DNA of 58,417 bases from Akkermansiaceae bacterium (lineage in GTDB: Bacteria > Verrucomicrobiota > Verrucomicrobiia > Verrucomicrobiales > Akkermansiaceae): the NCBI GenBank assembly GCA_025363295.1, contig JANYEC010000095.1, positions 1 through 58,417 on the forward strand. Reading direction: 5' to 3'. The notes beneath the pieces were generated by a model. It was not told where the DNA came from, did not search any database, and saw nothing but the letters and a program-made list of their open reading frames with translations. Below are positions 8,090 to 18,194 of this stretch, piece by piece; position 1 is the first letter of the stretch, and each line of letters starts with the position of its first letter. The translations under genes were made by a program, and so were the position numbers.

Positions 8090-9079
8090 ATGAAAACATT
8101 TAAACTGCTCACCCTTCTCTCATCACTGCTCACTTCCAGCATTTTTGCCGATGAGCTACTCAATGTCTCTTACGATCCCACCCGGGAGTTCTATCAAGAG
8201 TTCAACGCCGCATTCGCCAAACAATGGAAACAGCAAACTGGAAAAGCTCTCACCGTTAAACAATCACACGGCGGATCGGGCAAGCAGGCGCGCTCCGTGA
8301 TCGACGGGCTAAGCGCGGACGTGGTGACGCTCGCCTTATCCGGCGACATCGACGCGATCGCCAAACAAGGAAATCTGCTCCCGGCAGACTGGCAGGCAAA
8401 ATACCCGGACCACAGCTCGCCCTACACCTCAACCATCGTGTTCGTCGTTAGAAAAGGCAATCCCAAGGGCATCAAGGACTGGGGAGATCTCGTCCAGTCT
8501 GGAATCAAAGTGATCACTCCGAATCCTAAAACTTCCGGCGGTGCGCGCTGGAATTACCTCGCGGCTTGGGCTTACGCGGATCACAAATTTGGCGGCGATC
8601 AGGCGAAGGTGAAGGAATACATCCGCGCACTCTATCAAAACGTTCCTGTGCTAGATACCGGTGCCCGCGGCTCTACCACCACGTTCGCACAACGCGGCAT
8701 CGGCGATGTGTTTCTATCATGGGAAAATGAGGCGCATTTAATCGAAAAAGAATTCCCGGGAAAGACCCAGATCATCATTCCATCGATCAGCATTCTAGCA
8801 GAGCCACCGGTCGCGGTGGTCGAGAAGAACGCTAAAAAACATGGGACCGAGGAACTGGCAAAGGCCTACCTTGCTTATCTCTACAGCGCGGAAGCCCAGG
8901 ACATCGCCGGGAAAAACTTTTATCGTCCGCGCGATGCCAAGGCTCTCGCCAAATGGTCGGGCAACTTCCCAAAAATCAACCTCGTCACCATTGACAAAGA
9001 ATTCGGAGGTTGGGGTAAAGCGCAGAAAATCCACTTCGAAGACGGTGGCACCTTTGATGAGATTTACAAAGGCCGCTGA
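8090..9079 (+). CDS. sbp: Sulfate ABC transporter, periplasmic sulfate-binding protein
   Basis: The 329-residue protein has a signal peptide ([20 protein letters not shown]). The sulfate/thiosulfate binder landmarks follow: [16 protein letters not shown], the anion loop [25 protein letters not shown], and [18 protein letters not shown]. It captures sulfate in the periplasm and hands it to the CysT/CysW permeases encoded immediately downstream. It could equally be named cysP; the two paralogues cannot be separated here. The 30-base gap after the porin indicates co-transcription. Confidence 0.95.
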   Translation: MKTFKLLTLLSSLLTSSIFADELLNVSYDPTREFYQEFNAAFAKQWKQQTGKALTVKQSHGGSGKQARSVIDGLSADVVTLALSGDIDAIAKQGNLLPADWQAKYPDHSSPYTSTIVFVVRKGNPKGIKDWGDLVQSGIKVITPNPKTSGGARWNYLAAWAYADHKFGGDQAKVKEYIRALYQNVPVLDTGARGSTTTFAQRGIGDVFLSWENEAHLIEKEFPGKTQIIIPSISILAEPPVAVVEKNAKKHGTEELAKAYLAYLYSAEAQDIAGKNFYRPRDAKALAKWSGNFPKINLVTIDKEFGGWGKAQKIHFEDGGTFDEIYKGR

Positions 9080-9100
9080 AAAATTATTTTCTAACTGCCA

Positions 9101-9919
9101 ATGTCAAAACGACGCGTCATTCCTGGTTTCGGGCTGTCGATGGGGTTCACCATCACCTATCTCAGCCTGATCATCCTCATCCCCCTAGCGGCCTTGTTCC
9201 TCAAGGCCGCTAGGCTGAGTGGGGCGGAGTGGTGGGCGATCCTCACCACGCCGCAGGTGATCGCGGCAGCCAAGCTGACCTTCGGGGCAAGCGCAGCGGC
9301 GGCGACGGTTAGCACGGTTTTTGGGCTGCTCGTCACTTGGGTTCTCGTGCGTTACCAATTCCCTGGGCGGAAATTTTTAGATGCCATGGTGGATCTGCCC
9401 TTCGCTCTGCCGACCGCCGTGGCCGGCATCACGCTCACGGCGATCTACGCGCCTAACGGTTGGATCGGTGAATACCTTGCCAAGTGGGGAATCGAAGCGG
9501 CCTATAGTCCGTTAGGTGTATTCATTGCCCTAACATTCATCGGATTCCCGTTTGTTGTCCGCACTTTGCAACCGGTGATGGAGGATTTCGGCAGCGAATA
9601 TGAGGAGGCCGCAGCCACTCTGGGTGCCGGGCGGTGGACGGTCTTCTGGCGAGTGATTTTCCCGATGTTCATCCCCGCCCTCATCACCGGCTTCACCCTC
9701 GCATTTGCAAGGGCGATCGGCGAATACGGCTCGGTCATTTTCATTTCAGGAAACCTACCACTGAAAACAGAAATCTTGCCACTGCTCGTCGTTGGTCAGT
9801 TAGAACAATTTAAGTATGAGGCGGCAGCAGTCATCGCGGCCGCTATGTTGATGGCTTCGTTTGCCCTGTTATTCCTGATCAATCTACTTCAACGCCGCCT
9901 CAATTGGCAGAACCACTGA
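9101..9919 (+). CDS. cysT: Sulfate ABC transporter permease CysT (CysU)
   Basis: The 272-residue inner-membrane protein has six predicted helices and the permease EAA loop EEAAATLGAGRWTVFWRVIFPMF near residues 165-190, which docks onto CysA. FALPTAVAGITLTAIYAPNGWIGE is characteristic of the sulfate permease subfamily. It pairs with CysW to form the channel. It starts 21 bases after the binding-protein gene and ends 3 bases before cysW. No Shine-Dalgarno sequence is visible. Confidence 0.96.
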   Translation: MSKRRVIPGFGLSMGFTITYLSLIILIPLAALFLKAARLSGAEWWAILTTPQVIAAAKLTFGASAAAATVSTVFGLLVTWVLVRYQFPGRKFLDAMVDLPFALPTAVAGITLTAIYAPNGWIGEYLAKWGIEAAYSPLGVFIALTFIGFPFVVRTLQPVMEDFGSEYEEAAATLGAGRWTVFWRVIFPMFIPALITGFTLAFARAIGEYGSVIFISGNLPLKTEILPLLVVGQLEQFKYEAAAVIAAAMLMASFALLFLINLLQRRLNWQNH

Positions 9920-9922
9920 ACC

Positions 9923-10852
9923 ATGTCCCAACGCTCCGTTACTACCGAATCCGCTGTAGTCCGCTTTCTTCTGATAGGCGCGGCTGTGTTGGTGCTCTCG
10001 CTCTTCCTGCTCTTGCCCTTAGCTGCTGTTTTTGTAGAAGCATTCCGCAAGGGATGGGAGGTGTTTTTAGCCTCCCTTCACGACGAGGCTGCGGCCTCAG
10101 CAATCAAGGTCACGCTATTGGCAGCAGGAATCTCCGTGCCGCTCAACACCTTGTTTGGGGTTTCTGCCGCATGGCTGGTGACGAAATTCAAATTTCGTGG
10201 CCGCTCTTTGTTAGTCTCACTGATTGACCTGCCGTTTGCGGTTTCTCCAGTCATCGCGGGTCTCGTCTGGGTGCTGTTATTTGGTGCGAGGGGTTGGTTT
10301 CCACAGACAGCGATGGCGGATACTTTCGCGCCCGCTGCCCGCTTCACAGCTTGGCTCGCACAGCATCAGGGATTCGGTTGGCTGTTCTCCGATTTTGCGA
10401 TTTGGCTAGCAGATCCAAAGATCATCTTTGCTCTGCCGGGCATCGTCATCGCCACCACATTCGTCACCTTTCCCTTCGTGGCCCGAGAGCTGATCCCGCT
10501 GATGGAAAGCCAGGGCAGCGATCAGGAGGAGGCGGCGGTCACGCTTGGGGCCAGCGGCTGGCACGTGTTTTTTCGTGTAACCCTTGCTAACATTAAATGG
10601 GGCCTGCTCTACGGAGTATTGCTCTGCAACGCCCGCGCCATGGGCGAGTTCGGCGCGGTATCCGTGGTTTCCGGTCACATCCGCGGAGAAACGAACACGC
10701 TGCCGCTGCATGTGGAAGTTCTCTATAACGAATATCAATTCAGCGCCGCTTTTGCTTGTGCCACCTTACTCGCTTTTCTCGCACTCGTGACGCTCGGGAT
10801 GAAAAGCGTGGTCGAGCATTTCACCAGGCACACTTCATCCGATCACAAGTAA
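9923..10852 (+). CDS. cysW: Sulfate ABC transporter permease CysW
   Basis: The 309-residue inner-membrane permease has the EAA loop [21 protein letters not shown] and the subfamily sequences [21 protein letters not shown] and [23 protein letters not shown]. It is the second half of the sulfate channel. An insertion of about 25 residues (roughly 125-150: [21 protein letters not shown]) makes it slightly longer than enteric CysW. It is followed after 12 bases by cysA. Confidence 0.96.
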   Translation: MSQRSVTTESAVVRFLLIGAAVLVLSLFLLLPLAAVFVEAFRKGWEVFLASLHDEAAASAIKVTLLAAGISVPLNTLFGVSAAWLVTKFKFRGRSLLVSLIDLPFAVSPVIAGLVWVLLFGARGWFPQTAMADTFAPAARFTAWLAQHQGFGWLFSDFAIWLADPKIIFALPGIVIATTFVTFPFVARELIPLMESQGSDQEEAAVTLGASGWHVFFRVTLANIKWGLLYGVLLCNARAMGEFGAVSVVSGHIRGETNTLPLHVEVLYNEYQFSAAFACATLLAFLALVTLGMKSVVEHFTRHTSSDHK

Positions 10853-10864
10853 TCTTTTCACCTC

Positions 10865-11860
10865 ATGTCTATTTCGATTCAATCTATCAGCAAATCCTTC
10901 GGCAGCTATGCCGCTTTGGAAGACGTTTCACTCGAAGTGCCGGATGGCTCGCTCACGGCATTGTTAGGTCCATCGGGTTCAGGCAAGACCACACTCCTTC
11001 GCATCGTGGCCGGTCTGGAGTTCGCGGATTCGGGGCCGGGGAAAATTTCGTTCCACGGTGAAGATGTGAGTGAGATTCCAGCTCGCAAGCGCGGCGTCGG
11101 TTTCGTGTTCCAGCACTATGCATTGTTCCGCCACATGACCGTGGCGCAGAACATCGCCTTTGGACTCAGCGTGCTGCCCCGTGTGCAACGTCCGCAGAAA
11201 TCGGACATCCGTGACCGCGTGATGGAGCTGCTCAAACTTGTGAAGCTTGAGGGCCTCGACAAGCGCCGACCGCACGAACTCTCCGGTGGCCAGCGCCAGC
11301 GTGTGGCACTCGCCCGCGCCCTCGCCATCCGGCCAAAGGTACTTCTGCTAGACGAACCGTTTGGTGCGCTCGACGCCCAGGTTCGCAAGGACCTACGGCG
11401 CTGGTTGCGGCAGTTTCACGATGAAATCGGACTGACGACACTCTTTGTCACTCATGACCAAGAGGAGGCCTTAGAACTATCCGATCAGGTAGTTGTGATG
11501 CGCAACGCGCGCATCGAACAAGTCGGCAAACCGCAAGCCGTGTATGATCAACCGCGCAGTCCGTTTGTTTACGAATTCCTTGGCAACGTGAATAAACTGC
11601 AAGCAGGCAGTGACGTACGATACGTCCGGCCTCACGAAATTGAGGTGCTGTTCGCCGCAGAATATGAGCCTCTCACGGATTCGCTGGCCCGTGTGCAACA
11701 TTTATTCTCCGCCGGACCCATCGCGACACTCACCGTTCGACTGAATGATGGTCAATTCCTTGATGTGGAGCTTTCACGCAAACAATTAGATGAACTCGCT
11801 CTCAGTGTGGGCGACGAGGTGGCGGTGCGCGCGAAACCAGAGAACGAAGCGGTTTTCTAA
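10865..11860 (+). CDS. cysA: Sulfate ABC transporter ATP-binding protein CysA
   Basis: The 331-residue ATPase energises sulfate import. Walker A GPSGSGKT is at residues 35-42, with a Q-loop in FVFQHYALF, signature [15 protein letters not shown] near 140, Walker [12 protein letters not shown] near 160 and the H-loop VTHDQEEA. The C-terminal 90 residues form a TOBE-like regulatory domain (VRPHEIEVL). As the last gene of the operon it ends 37 bases from the convergent rnr stop, with no strong terminator between them. Confidence 0.96.
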   Translation: MSISIQSISKSFGSYAALEDVSLEVPDGSLTALLGPSGSGKTTLLRIVAGLEFADSGPGKISFHGEDVSEIPARKRGVGFVFQHYALFRHMTVAQNIAFGLSVLPRVQRPQKSDIRDRVMELLKLVKLEGLDKRRPHELSGGQRQRVALARALAIRPKVLLLDEPFGALDAQVRKDLRRWLRQFHDEIGLTTLFVTHDQEEALELSDQVVVMRNARIEQVGKPQAVYDQPRSPFVYEFLGNVNKLQAGSDVRYVRPHEIEVLFAAEYEPLTDSLARVQHLFSAGPIATLTVRLNDGQFLDVELSRKQLDELALSVGDEVAVRAKPENEAVF

Positions 11861-11897
11861 AATACCGCGTTCTTTCTATCAAGACAGGGAAAAGCGG

Positions 11898-14240
11898 TTA
11901 TCGGCGCTTGTGACGGCGTTTCGGCTTTTTATCTTTCTCTTTGCGACTCAGCGGGCCGACTTTGGAAGCGGGTTTGGTTTGTGGCTTGCCGTATTTTTTA
12001 GCGGGCAGCGGGCTCTTGGTGGGAACGTGCGTGCCCTCGGTGGTAGGTCTGCCGGCGACGGCAAAATCCACAAAGCGCTTGTCGAAATCGATATTAATCA
12101 CCCGCAGCGGTAGGCGCATCCCTAACTGAATGATTTTCCCATCCATGGATACCCAAGCCATGCGGTGGGCCTCGAAACGCCAGCGACCTTCCGGCAGATC
12201 CTCGCGTTTCACCACGCCGCGCACGCCCATGTTAGGAATCTCGACCATCAAGCCCATCGGGCGGACGTCAGTAATGAGTCCATCGAAAACCGGCGGCTCT
12301 TCCGCGCTGGCGACACGATCAAGATACTCTAGCAGCTTGATCTGTTTCGTTTCACTTTCGGCATCGGACGAGGTGCGCTCCGTATCAGAAATGTGGCGGG
12401 AAATTTCCCGCAAGTCGGCTTGCGAGGGCGTGGTGTCATGGGTCTTCGGCGGATTCTCTAGCAGCGGCTGAAGCGCACGATGGACGATCAGGTCGGCATA
12501 GCGGCGGATGGGGCTGGTGAAGTGGCAGTAATCGCCTTTCGCAAGACCATAGTGGCCGACAGGCTCGGCAGAATAGGCGGCACGCTTGAGGCTTTTTAAC
12601 AGACCTAACTTGATCACGTGCTCCTCTGGACTGCCTTTCGAATCATCCAACAGTTTCTGAATGTGGGCACGGTTGGTGAGGTCACCTGGGCGATAACCGT
12701 GGGCCTTTGCAGTTTCGGTATAGTCGAGGAGGCGTGAGGGATCGGGATCATCGTGAATCCGATAGATCGCGGGTTTCATGCGCTCTCTCAAGACTTTCGC
12801 GACAGCTTCGTTTGCAGCTAACATGCATTCCTCGACGAGTTGATGGCTCTCGGTATGGATCACGGGTTCGGCAACTTCGGCGCGGCCCTGGTCATCAAGG
12901 CGGATCTTGATTTCCGGCATTTCGAGATCGAGCGCGCCGTTTTCGAAACGCCGCCTGCGCATGGCGGAGGCGAGGTTCCAGCCTTCCCTAACCATGTCAG
13001 AGAGCGTGGGATCAGAGCCGGCCGGGGCGGGTTTGCCGTCGAGGATTTCCTGCGCTTGCTCGTAAGAAAGTTTCGCCCGGCTATGGATGACGGCGTCGAT
13101 GAATTTCGCTTTGGTGATTTCTCCGTAATGAGAAATTTCCATCAACGCACATTTGGTCAAGCGATCCACATTGGGCTTCAGTGAGCAAATTCCGTTAGAT
13201 AACTCAGTAGGTAACATCGGCAGGACGCGGTCTACCAGATAAGTGGAGTTTCCGCGCTCCACGGCTTCCTGATCCATCGGGCTGCCGGGTTTAATGTAAT
13301 GGGACACATCCGCGATGTGGACGGCGAGTGTCCAACCGTGCGGCGTTTTTTCTAACCAGATCGCATCGTCATGATCCTTTGCATCCGCAGGATCGATGGT
13401 GATGACCAGCTTGTCGCGCCAATCCTTGCGGCGGGCGATTTCCGATGGTTCCGGTTCTTCCGGCACCGCGCGGGCTTCTGCGAGAACGTTATCAGGAAAC
13501 GAAGTGCGCAGACCGAAACGATGAATCACAGAAATGATATCCACGCCGGGATCGCCGGGCCAACCGAGCACTTCAATCACGCGGCCGCGCGGGTCGGTGT
13601 TACGATCCAGCCATTCTTCGAGATCGACGACGACCATTTGCCCCGGCATGGCAGTGGTGTCTCCGACGACATCCACGCGGCCCTCGACGGCTTTATCATC
13701 ACAATCGATCCATCCGAAGTTTCCGGTTTTCCGATAGATGCCAGCCAGTCTGCCGGAGCGGCGGACGAGCACTTCATCCACCTTTGCGCGCATTTCATCG
13801 GAAGGCTCCGGCGTGGACTCGCTGCGCGTGCGGAACGGTCTAGCAACTTGCTTAATGATCGAGGCTGCCACGCGGTCACCATCGAGCGAGGTTCCGACGT
13901 TCCTGCGGTCGATGAAAATGCGGGAGTGGAGAGTGAAGTCGATGCCGCTCGCGAGATTCTGTTCGTCCGTGAGATCGGGGAAGAAGAATGCGTGGCCCTT
14001 CGGTTGAAACTTGAGTGTGCCGGTCAATTGGTCTTTCGGGGCGGAGGGCAGGACGTAGGTGTTTTTCTTCCCAGCAAGGAGAACCCCTTCCTTCGCGAGT
14101 GCTTCGAGCGTGTTCCGGAGTTCGGACACTTTGGGTCCGGGAATTTTGAGGCCACGGGCGAGTTGGGATTTGGAAAGCGGATTTCCTTTGGCAGAGCGGA
14201 GGGCGTCGAGGATAAGATCTCGCAAATGATTGCCGGGCAT
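11898..14240 (-). CDS. rnr: Ribonuclease R
   Basis: This 780-residue 3'-5' exoribonuclease of the RNase II/R family degrades structured RNA. The order is an N-terminal winged helix (LSKSQLARGLKIPGPKVSELRNTL), cold-shock domains, then the RNB catalytic domain with ITIDPADAKDHDDA (D283 and D289-D292 region) and NSTYLVDRVLPMLP. An S1 domain follows near 680-740, then a Lys/Arg-rich tail that ends in KKPKRRHKRR. The basic tail is typical of RNase R rather than RNase II. It is convergent with the sulfate operon. Confidence 0.95.
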   Translation of the reverse strand: MPGNHLRDLILDALRSAKGNPLSKSQLARGLKIPGPKVSELRNTLEALAKEGVLLAGKKNTYVLPSAPKDQLTGTLKFQPKGHAFFFPDLTDEQNLASGIDFTLHSRIFIDRRNVGTSLDGDRVAASIIKQVARPFRTRSESTPEPSDEMRAKVDEVLVRRSGRLAGIYRKTGNFGWIDCDDKAVEGRVDVVGDTTAMPGQMVVVDLEEWLDRNTDPRGRVIEVLGWPGDPGVDIISVIHRFGLRTSFPDNVLAEARAVPEEPEPSEIARRKDWRDKLVITIDPADAKDHDDAIWLEKTPHGWTLAVHIADVSHYIKPGSPMDQEAVERGNSTYLVDRVLPMLPTELSNGICSLKPNVDRLTKCALMEISHYGEITKAKFIDAVIHSRAKLSYEQAQEILDGKPAPAGSDPTLSDMVREGWNLASAMRRRRFENGALDLEMPEIKIRLDDQGRAEVAEPVIHTESHQLVEECMLAANEAVAKVLRERMKPAIYRIHDDPDPSRLLDYTETAKAHGYRPGDLTNRAHIQKLLDDSKGSPEEHVIKLGLLKSLKRAAYSAEPVGHYGLAKGDYCHFTSPIRRYADLIVHRALQPLLENPPKTHDTTPSQADLREISRHISDTERTSSDAESETKQIKLLEYLDRVASAEEPPVFDGLITDVRPMGLMVEIPNMGVRGVVKREDLPEGRWRFEAHRMAWVSMDGKIIQLGMRLPLRVINIDFDKRFVDFAVAGRPTTEGTHVPTKSPLPAKKYGKPQTKPASKVGPLSRKEKDKKPKRRHKRR

Positions 14241-14527
14241 GCTGAAAGCTTGCGATCTGCCGTCCTTCTCGGCAATGGCAAAGGAGGGGCGGAGGCTGGA
14301 TTTGGAAATTTATCCTAGATTCCAAATGACCGTCATGATGCCTTGTTAGTGCGTTCCTCTCGATTTTTGGCCAGGCTTGCCCGGGATTTCCATGCAAAGA
14401 ATTAGTTTGCCGGGCATGAAATACGCACTTACGTATGCACCATGTCATTGCGTGAATAATTGAGGGTTTGTCAGCCCCCAATGTCTCGTATTGGCTCGTC
14501 TCAGTGAAATTCAAAATCAATTCCGTC

Positions 14528-15103
14528 ATGAAAACCCATTCATCCCGTAGCAAACACGGCTTCACCCTCGTTGAACTTCTCGTCGTGATCGCGATCATTG
14601 CGGTACTTGCCGGGGCCGGTTTCGCCGCTGGTAGTGCAGCGATCCAAAAAGCAAAGAAAACCACCGCACTGGCCACCTGCGTGGCGATCGAATCCGCAGT
14701 GAATAATTTTTACACGGAATACGGGACTATGCCGAAGGACAAGCTGGATGCTGATACCACCATCAACAGCGATGATACTAACTTGCTTAATGTCTTGTTA
14801 GGCACCGAAACCAGCGCGAGTCCTTTGAATACCCGATCAGTAAAATTCCTTTCTGTTAAAGAGGGAAAGGCCGATAAGAATGGGCTTATCTACAACACCG
14901 ACGGCAAAACCGTGAAGGATTTACGTGATCCATGGGGCGGTCTTTTCAAAATCATGCTGGATGGCACTTATGACGAAAAAATCGAAAACCAACCCACATA
15001 CAGCACTTCACTAAATGGCCGCCGCGTGGCCGTATGGAGCGGCGGTGCGGATGGTGTGTCTGGAAAGGGTAATATTGCCGACGACGTGACGACTTGGAAG
15101 TAA
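14528..15103 (+). CDS. Type II secretion/type IV pilin-like pseudopilin (GspG-like)
   Basis: The 191-residue protein has a prepilin peptidase site after G11 (SKHG/FTLVELLVVIAII, with Glu at position +5), a long hydrophobic N-terminal helix, and the GspG hallmark DPWGGLFKI followed by VAVWSGGADG near the C-terminus. Such pseudopilins are scattered singly through verrucomicrobial genomes. The secretion machinery genes are not nearby. The ATG at 14528 is preferred over an in-frame ATG at 14468 because it gives the normal short basic leader. A strong terminator follows. Confidence 0.88.
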   Translation: MKTHSSRSKHGFTLVELLVVIAIIAVLAGAGFAAGSAAIQKAKKTTALATCVAIESAVNNFYTEYGTMPKDKLDADTTINSDDTNLLNVLLGTETSASPLNTRSVKFLSVKEGKADKNGLIYNTDGKTVKDLRDPWGGLFKIMLDGTYDEKIENQPTYSTSLNGRRVAVWSGGADGVSGKGNIADDVTTWK

Positions 15104-15143
15104 TCGTTAAACTCCAGATCCAGCAAATCTCCGAAACTCAAAT

Positions 15144-15184
15144 AAACCCCGTCCAGCTCCGGCTGCGGCGGGGTTTCTGTTTTT
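15144..15184 (+). terminator. Rho-independent terminator of the pseudopilin gene
   Basis: AAACCCCG (15144-15151) pairs perfectly with CGGGGTTT (15169-15176) around a GC-rich loop, followed by CTGTTTTT. It lies 40 bases after the stop codon. Confidence 0.85.
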
Positions 15185-15331
15185 GGATCGTGACTACCCA
15201 ACCAATCCTCTTGATGTTTTCTGGGACCTTGGCATGAAGCGTTTGAGAAACGATAACAGCCGAAAAATCAGCCCCTCTTTCATACTTGGTAAATCTTCCC
15301 CGCCTAAAAAAGACGCCCTGACCACAGAAGC

Positions 15332-17107
15332 ATGCGATCTCTCAGAATTTACTCCTGGGGAGCAGGCATCGAGTTAGAAAAGCCCCCAAGTTTGATTCAG
15401 CCCATGGAAGCCACCAGAAAAATTCAATGCTCCAAGCGCACTTGGCCGCCAGTGGTTTGGATCATCGCCGCCAGCGCTCTCGCCCATCTTTGGTGTTTAG
15501 GCTCGCAGTTTTTCCTGGATGACAAGGACATCATCCAGCGTAACGAAATCATTCTGAACGGTCACTTTTGGGAAACCAAGCAGCAGGCATGGACCTATCT
15601 AGGTTACATCTTCCAGCATCGTTTGTTTGGGATTTCCGCGCCGGGATTTCATGCGATGAACTGGCTGCTGCACACGTCCATCGCTTGCGTGTTGTATGGC
15701 TTCGGCCGCGATTTTCTGAGAGACCGCGAGCAGGGGCGAGTCGCGTTTTTCGGAGCCGTCTTGTTTGCGGTGCATCCGTTAGGTAGTGAGATTCCGAACT
15801 ATGCTCGGACCCAAGATCTCGCATGGGTTACCCTTTTTTCGCTGTTAGCCGCGTGGGCATTATTGAGATTTTTAAAAGATGGCGGCTGGATGAAACTGCT
15901 AGGCTGTCTCGTGATGATGGCGGGCGCGACGTTTTCAAAAGGACCGGGCTTGATCCATGCTTTGATCATGACTCTCACCGTTGGAGCGGCATTTTTAAAA
16001 CCCACCCATTGGCGCATCATCAAGCGCTACGCATGGCCTGTAGTGGGTGTCCTGGCGGTCATCGTCGCACTGTGGTTAGGTGGCATGATTCCAATCTACC
16101 GCGGCGGCCTCGCAAGGTGGTCCGAGCCGCGCATCGTGGGCCATGCCTATACACTCTGCCGCGTGTTCTGGGAATTCGCATGGCGCAGCGTGATTCCCGT
16201 GTCGCTTTGCTCCGATCACCACATCGCAGAAACGCTGATTCCCGTAGGTGCAAAATTTTGGAACATCCCGGATCACGGCGCCATGTGGGCGGCTGCGGGA
16301 TTCCTAGCCCTCACTGCTTTCAGTGTCTTTCTAATCATTTGTAAATCCACCCGGCTGCTAGGCGTCTGCCTTTTCATCTATTGCGCCACGATCCTATTCA
16401 GGGTCCTCTTTCTAGTTCCCGAGTTCATGCCGGAATATCGAATTTACCCCGGATTACCGTGGTTTTGCCTTGGAGCCGCATGGGTGCTCAATGCCGGACT
16501 GCGGAAATTCACGGAGATCCCACCGCGCGTTCCGGCGATTTTGTTAGTGTTAGTTTTCATTTTCCTTTCCGCGAGACGCTCTTTTCTCTGGCATGATTTG
16601 GATCGGTTATTGAACGACGAGCTAAATCAATACCCGACCCAGGCACGCGCCATCTGGGAATGGCAGGATCGGGATGTTAGAGCGGGGAACTGGCAGGCGG
16701 TCATTGACCGGCAGCGGACCGTCTGGCCTGAAGTGGCGCGGCGCTTTCATGCTGAAAACAAAATCCTCGCGCCCGGGCGCGAACTTCCCACCGGCCATTT
16801 CGCTTTGGCCGAAGTGGCATGCACCGGGCATTACGCCCGGGCACTTGCCGCTACCGAGGGACCCGCTGCGGGGCTACGCGAAATCCGCAACCTAGAAATT
16901 TACATGCATCGACTACGACTCGATCCTGTAGCGCACGCGATCCACTGGTCTCAGTTTAACTACGACAAGGCCCTCGTCCTTGAAATGGCGGGCAACGACC
17001 AAGCCGCGCTCGACCTGTTGCGGCTCGATAATATTCCAGACACGGGACACCTTGAGCTCAAACGCATCGAGAAAAAGCTGGCCGACAGGGCTGCCTCTAA
17101 GCGTTAG
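15332..17107 (+). CDS. Multi-pass GT-C/TMTC-like membrane protein, putative glycosyltransferase
   Basis: The 591-residue protein starts with about 10 membrane helices. An acidic loop just after helix 1 (FFLDDKDIIQRNEI), then NWLLH and FAVHPLGSEI..YARTQDL, match the first-loop pattern of TMTC/PMT-like GT-C enzymes, which transfer sugars from lipid donors. The soluble C-terminal part (about 430-590) is helical and could hold decayed TPR units. Acceptor and donor are unknown. A second in-frame ATG at 15404 would also give a sensible start. The stop codon overlaps the convergent yebC stop by four bases. Confidence 0.7.
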   Translation: MRSLRIYSWGAGIELEKPPSLIQPMEATRKIQCSKRTWPPVVWIIAASALAHLWCLGSQFFLDDKDIIQRNEIILNGHFWETKQQAWTYLGYIFQHRLFGISAPGFHAMNWLLHTSIACVLYGFGRDFLRDREQGRVAFFGAVLFAVHPLGSEIPNYARTQDLAWVTLFSLLAAWALLRFLKDGGWMKLLGCLVMMAGATFSKGPGLIHALIMTLTVGAAFLKPTHWRIIKRYAWPVVGVLAVIVALWLGGMIPIYRGGLARWSEPRIVGHAYTLCRVFWEFAWRSVIPVSLCSDHHIAETLIPVGAKFWNIPDHGAMWAAAGFLALTAFSVFLIICKSTRLLGVCLFIYCATILFRVLFLVPEFMPEYRIYPGLPWFCLGAAWVLNAGLRKFTEIPPRVPAILLVLVFIFLSARRSFLWHDLDRLLNDELNQYPTQARAIWEWQDRDVRAGNWQAVIDRQRTVWPEVARRFHAENKILAPGRELPTGHFALAEVACTGHYARALAATEGPAAGLREIRNLEIYMHRLRLDPVAHAIHWSQFNYDKALVLEMAGNDQAALDLLRLDNIPDTGHLELKRIEKKLADRAASKR

Positions 17108-17814
17108 GCGAGGTTCGTATAAACCGCCTGCACGTCGTCATCGTCCTCGATACGATCTAGCAGTTTTTCAACCTCCTCCATTTGCTCTTCGGTAAGTTCG
17201 ATAGGCTGGGTAGGCAGGCGTTGCAGGCTGGCTTTTGTCGGGATAATTCCGAGTGCTTCGACCGCCGTGGTAAGACTCGCGAAAGCACTGTATTCGCCGA
17301 TTGCAGAGACGATGCCCTCGTCCACCGAGAGTTCCTCAAGCCCGGCATCAATAAGCTCCAACTCAAGCTCCTCCAGATCGCGGCCAGCGGGCACGGGAAA
17401 CTCGATGACGGACTTCCGATTGAACATGAAATCGAGCTGTCCCGCGTTGATCAATTGACCGCCGTTTTTGTTAAAAATGATTTTCAGATTGCCCACTGAC
17501 CGATTCGAGTTATCCGTCGCGCACTCCACGTAGAACAAGGAACCGTGCGGGCCTTTTCCCTCATAGGTGATTTCGGAAATATCTGCAGCATCCTTCCCGG
17601 CGGCGCGTTTGATGGCGTTATCAATATTATCTTTGGATAGATTTTGCGCCTTTGCGTTATTGATCGCAACTCGCAGCGGCGCGTTTGATTCAGGATCTGG
17701 CCCGCCGCTTTTGGCAGCCATGGTGATGGACTTGGCCAACTTTGGAAACACCTTGGACATCGTTGCCCATCTAGATTCCTTGGCGCGGCGGCGGCATTCA
17801 AAATGTCTTCCCAT
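17104..17814 (-). CDS. yebC: YebC/PmpR-family protein (transcription regulator or translation factor)
   Basis: The 236-residue protein begins MGRHFECRRRAKESRWATMSKVF, the variant YebC N-terminus with the KLAKSITMAAKSGGPDPESN and LRVAINNAKAQNLSKDNIDNAIKRA segments. Family members bind DNA in some species; recent work assigns others a role in relieving ribosome stalling at polyproline. The frame is open upstream to 18063, but the extra 83 codons look random and the family start is clear. It is convergent with the upstream membrane-protein gene, sharing the bases TTAG. Confidence 0.93.
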   Translation of the reverse strand: MGRHFECRRRAKESRWATMSKVFPKLAKSITMAAKSGGPDPESNAPLRVAINNAKAQNLSKDNIDNAIKRAAGKDAADISEITYEGKGPHGSLFYVECATDNSNRSVGNLKIIFNKNGGQLINAGQLDFMFNRKSVIEFPVPAGRDLEELELELIDAGLEELSVDEGIVSAIGEYSAFASLTTAVEALGIIPTKASLQRLPTQPIELTEEQMEEVEKLLDRIEDDDDVQAVYTNLA

Positions 17815-18194
17815 GATTTGTTTCGGTTTAAAAAGTGACCCCGCAGTAAGCTGGGGCAAAACTTTAAGCGGCCCGGCGGAGAGATGCAAGCGAAGTGCTC
17901 GCCTTGCCTGGATGCCGGGAAAATAGGGATTGCGGAAAGAGCGCGGCTGGTTTTGGCTCTTCGGGCTGTCAGGGGCCGTGGAGGTTCGGCAGGCGAACCC
18001 CGCCAGGCCTTGATCGGAGCAACGGTAGTTTGTCCGAACTTGCCGCGGATTCCCTGGCAGCACTTTTTGGCTGATTTCAGCGATGCAGCATGATACGAGT
18101 CTGGCAGAAACAATGCACGATGCGTTAACAAACCGCTCATCGAGTGGTTGCCTAATGGGCGCGATGTTGCCATCGTCAGCACGCGACCCGCCGG
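17815..18194. other. Divergent intergenic region between yebC and the MBOAT gene, no gene seen
   Basis: About 380 bases separate the two divergent starts. Open frames here have no family resemblance. A weak CCC/CAG-CTG/GGG hairpin lies near 17840-17860 on the yebC side. It presumably carries promoters for both directions, but no clear -35/-10 pair could be assigned. Confidence 0.5.

Noticed and set aside
14407..14435. Promoter TTGCCG-17-TACGTA before the pseudopilin.
   Set aside because: Both boxes match the consensus poorly and a palindrome in the same place confuses the call.
17484..18182. Overlapping minus-strand frames upstream of yebC.
   Set aside because: Composition looks random, the family start lies at 17814, and none resembles a known protein.
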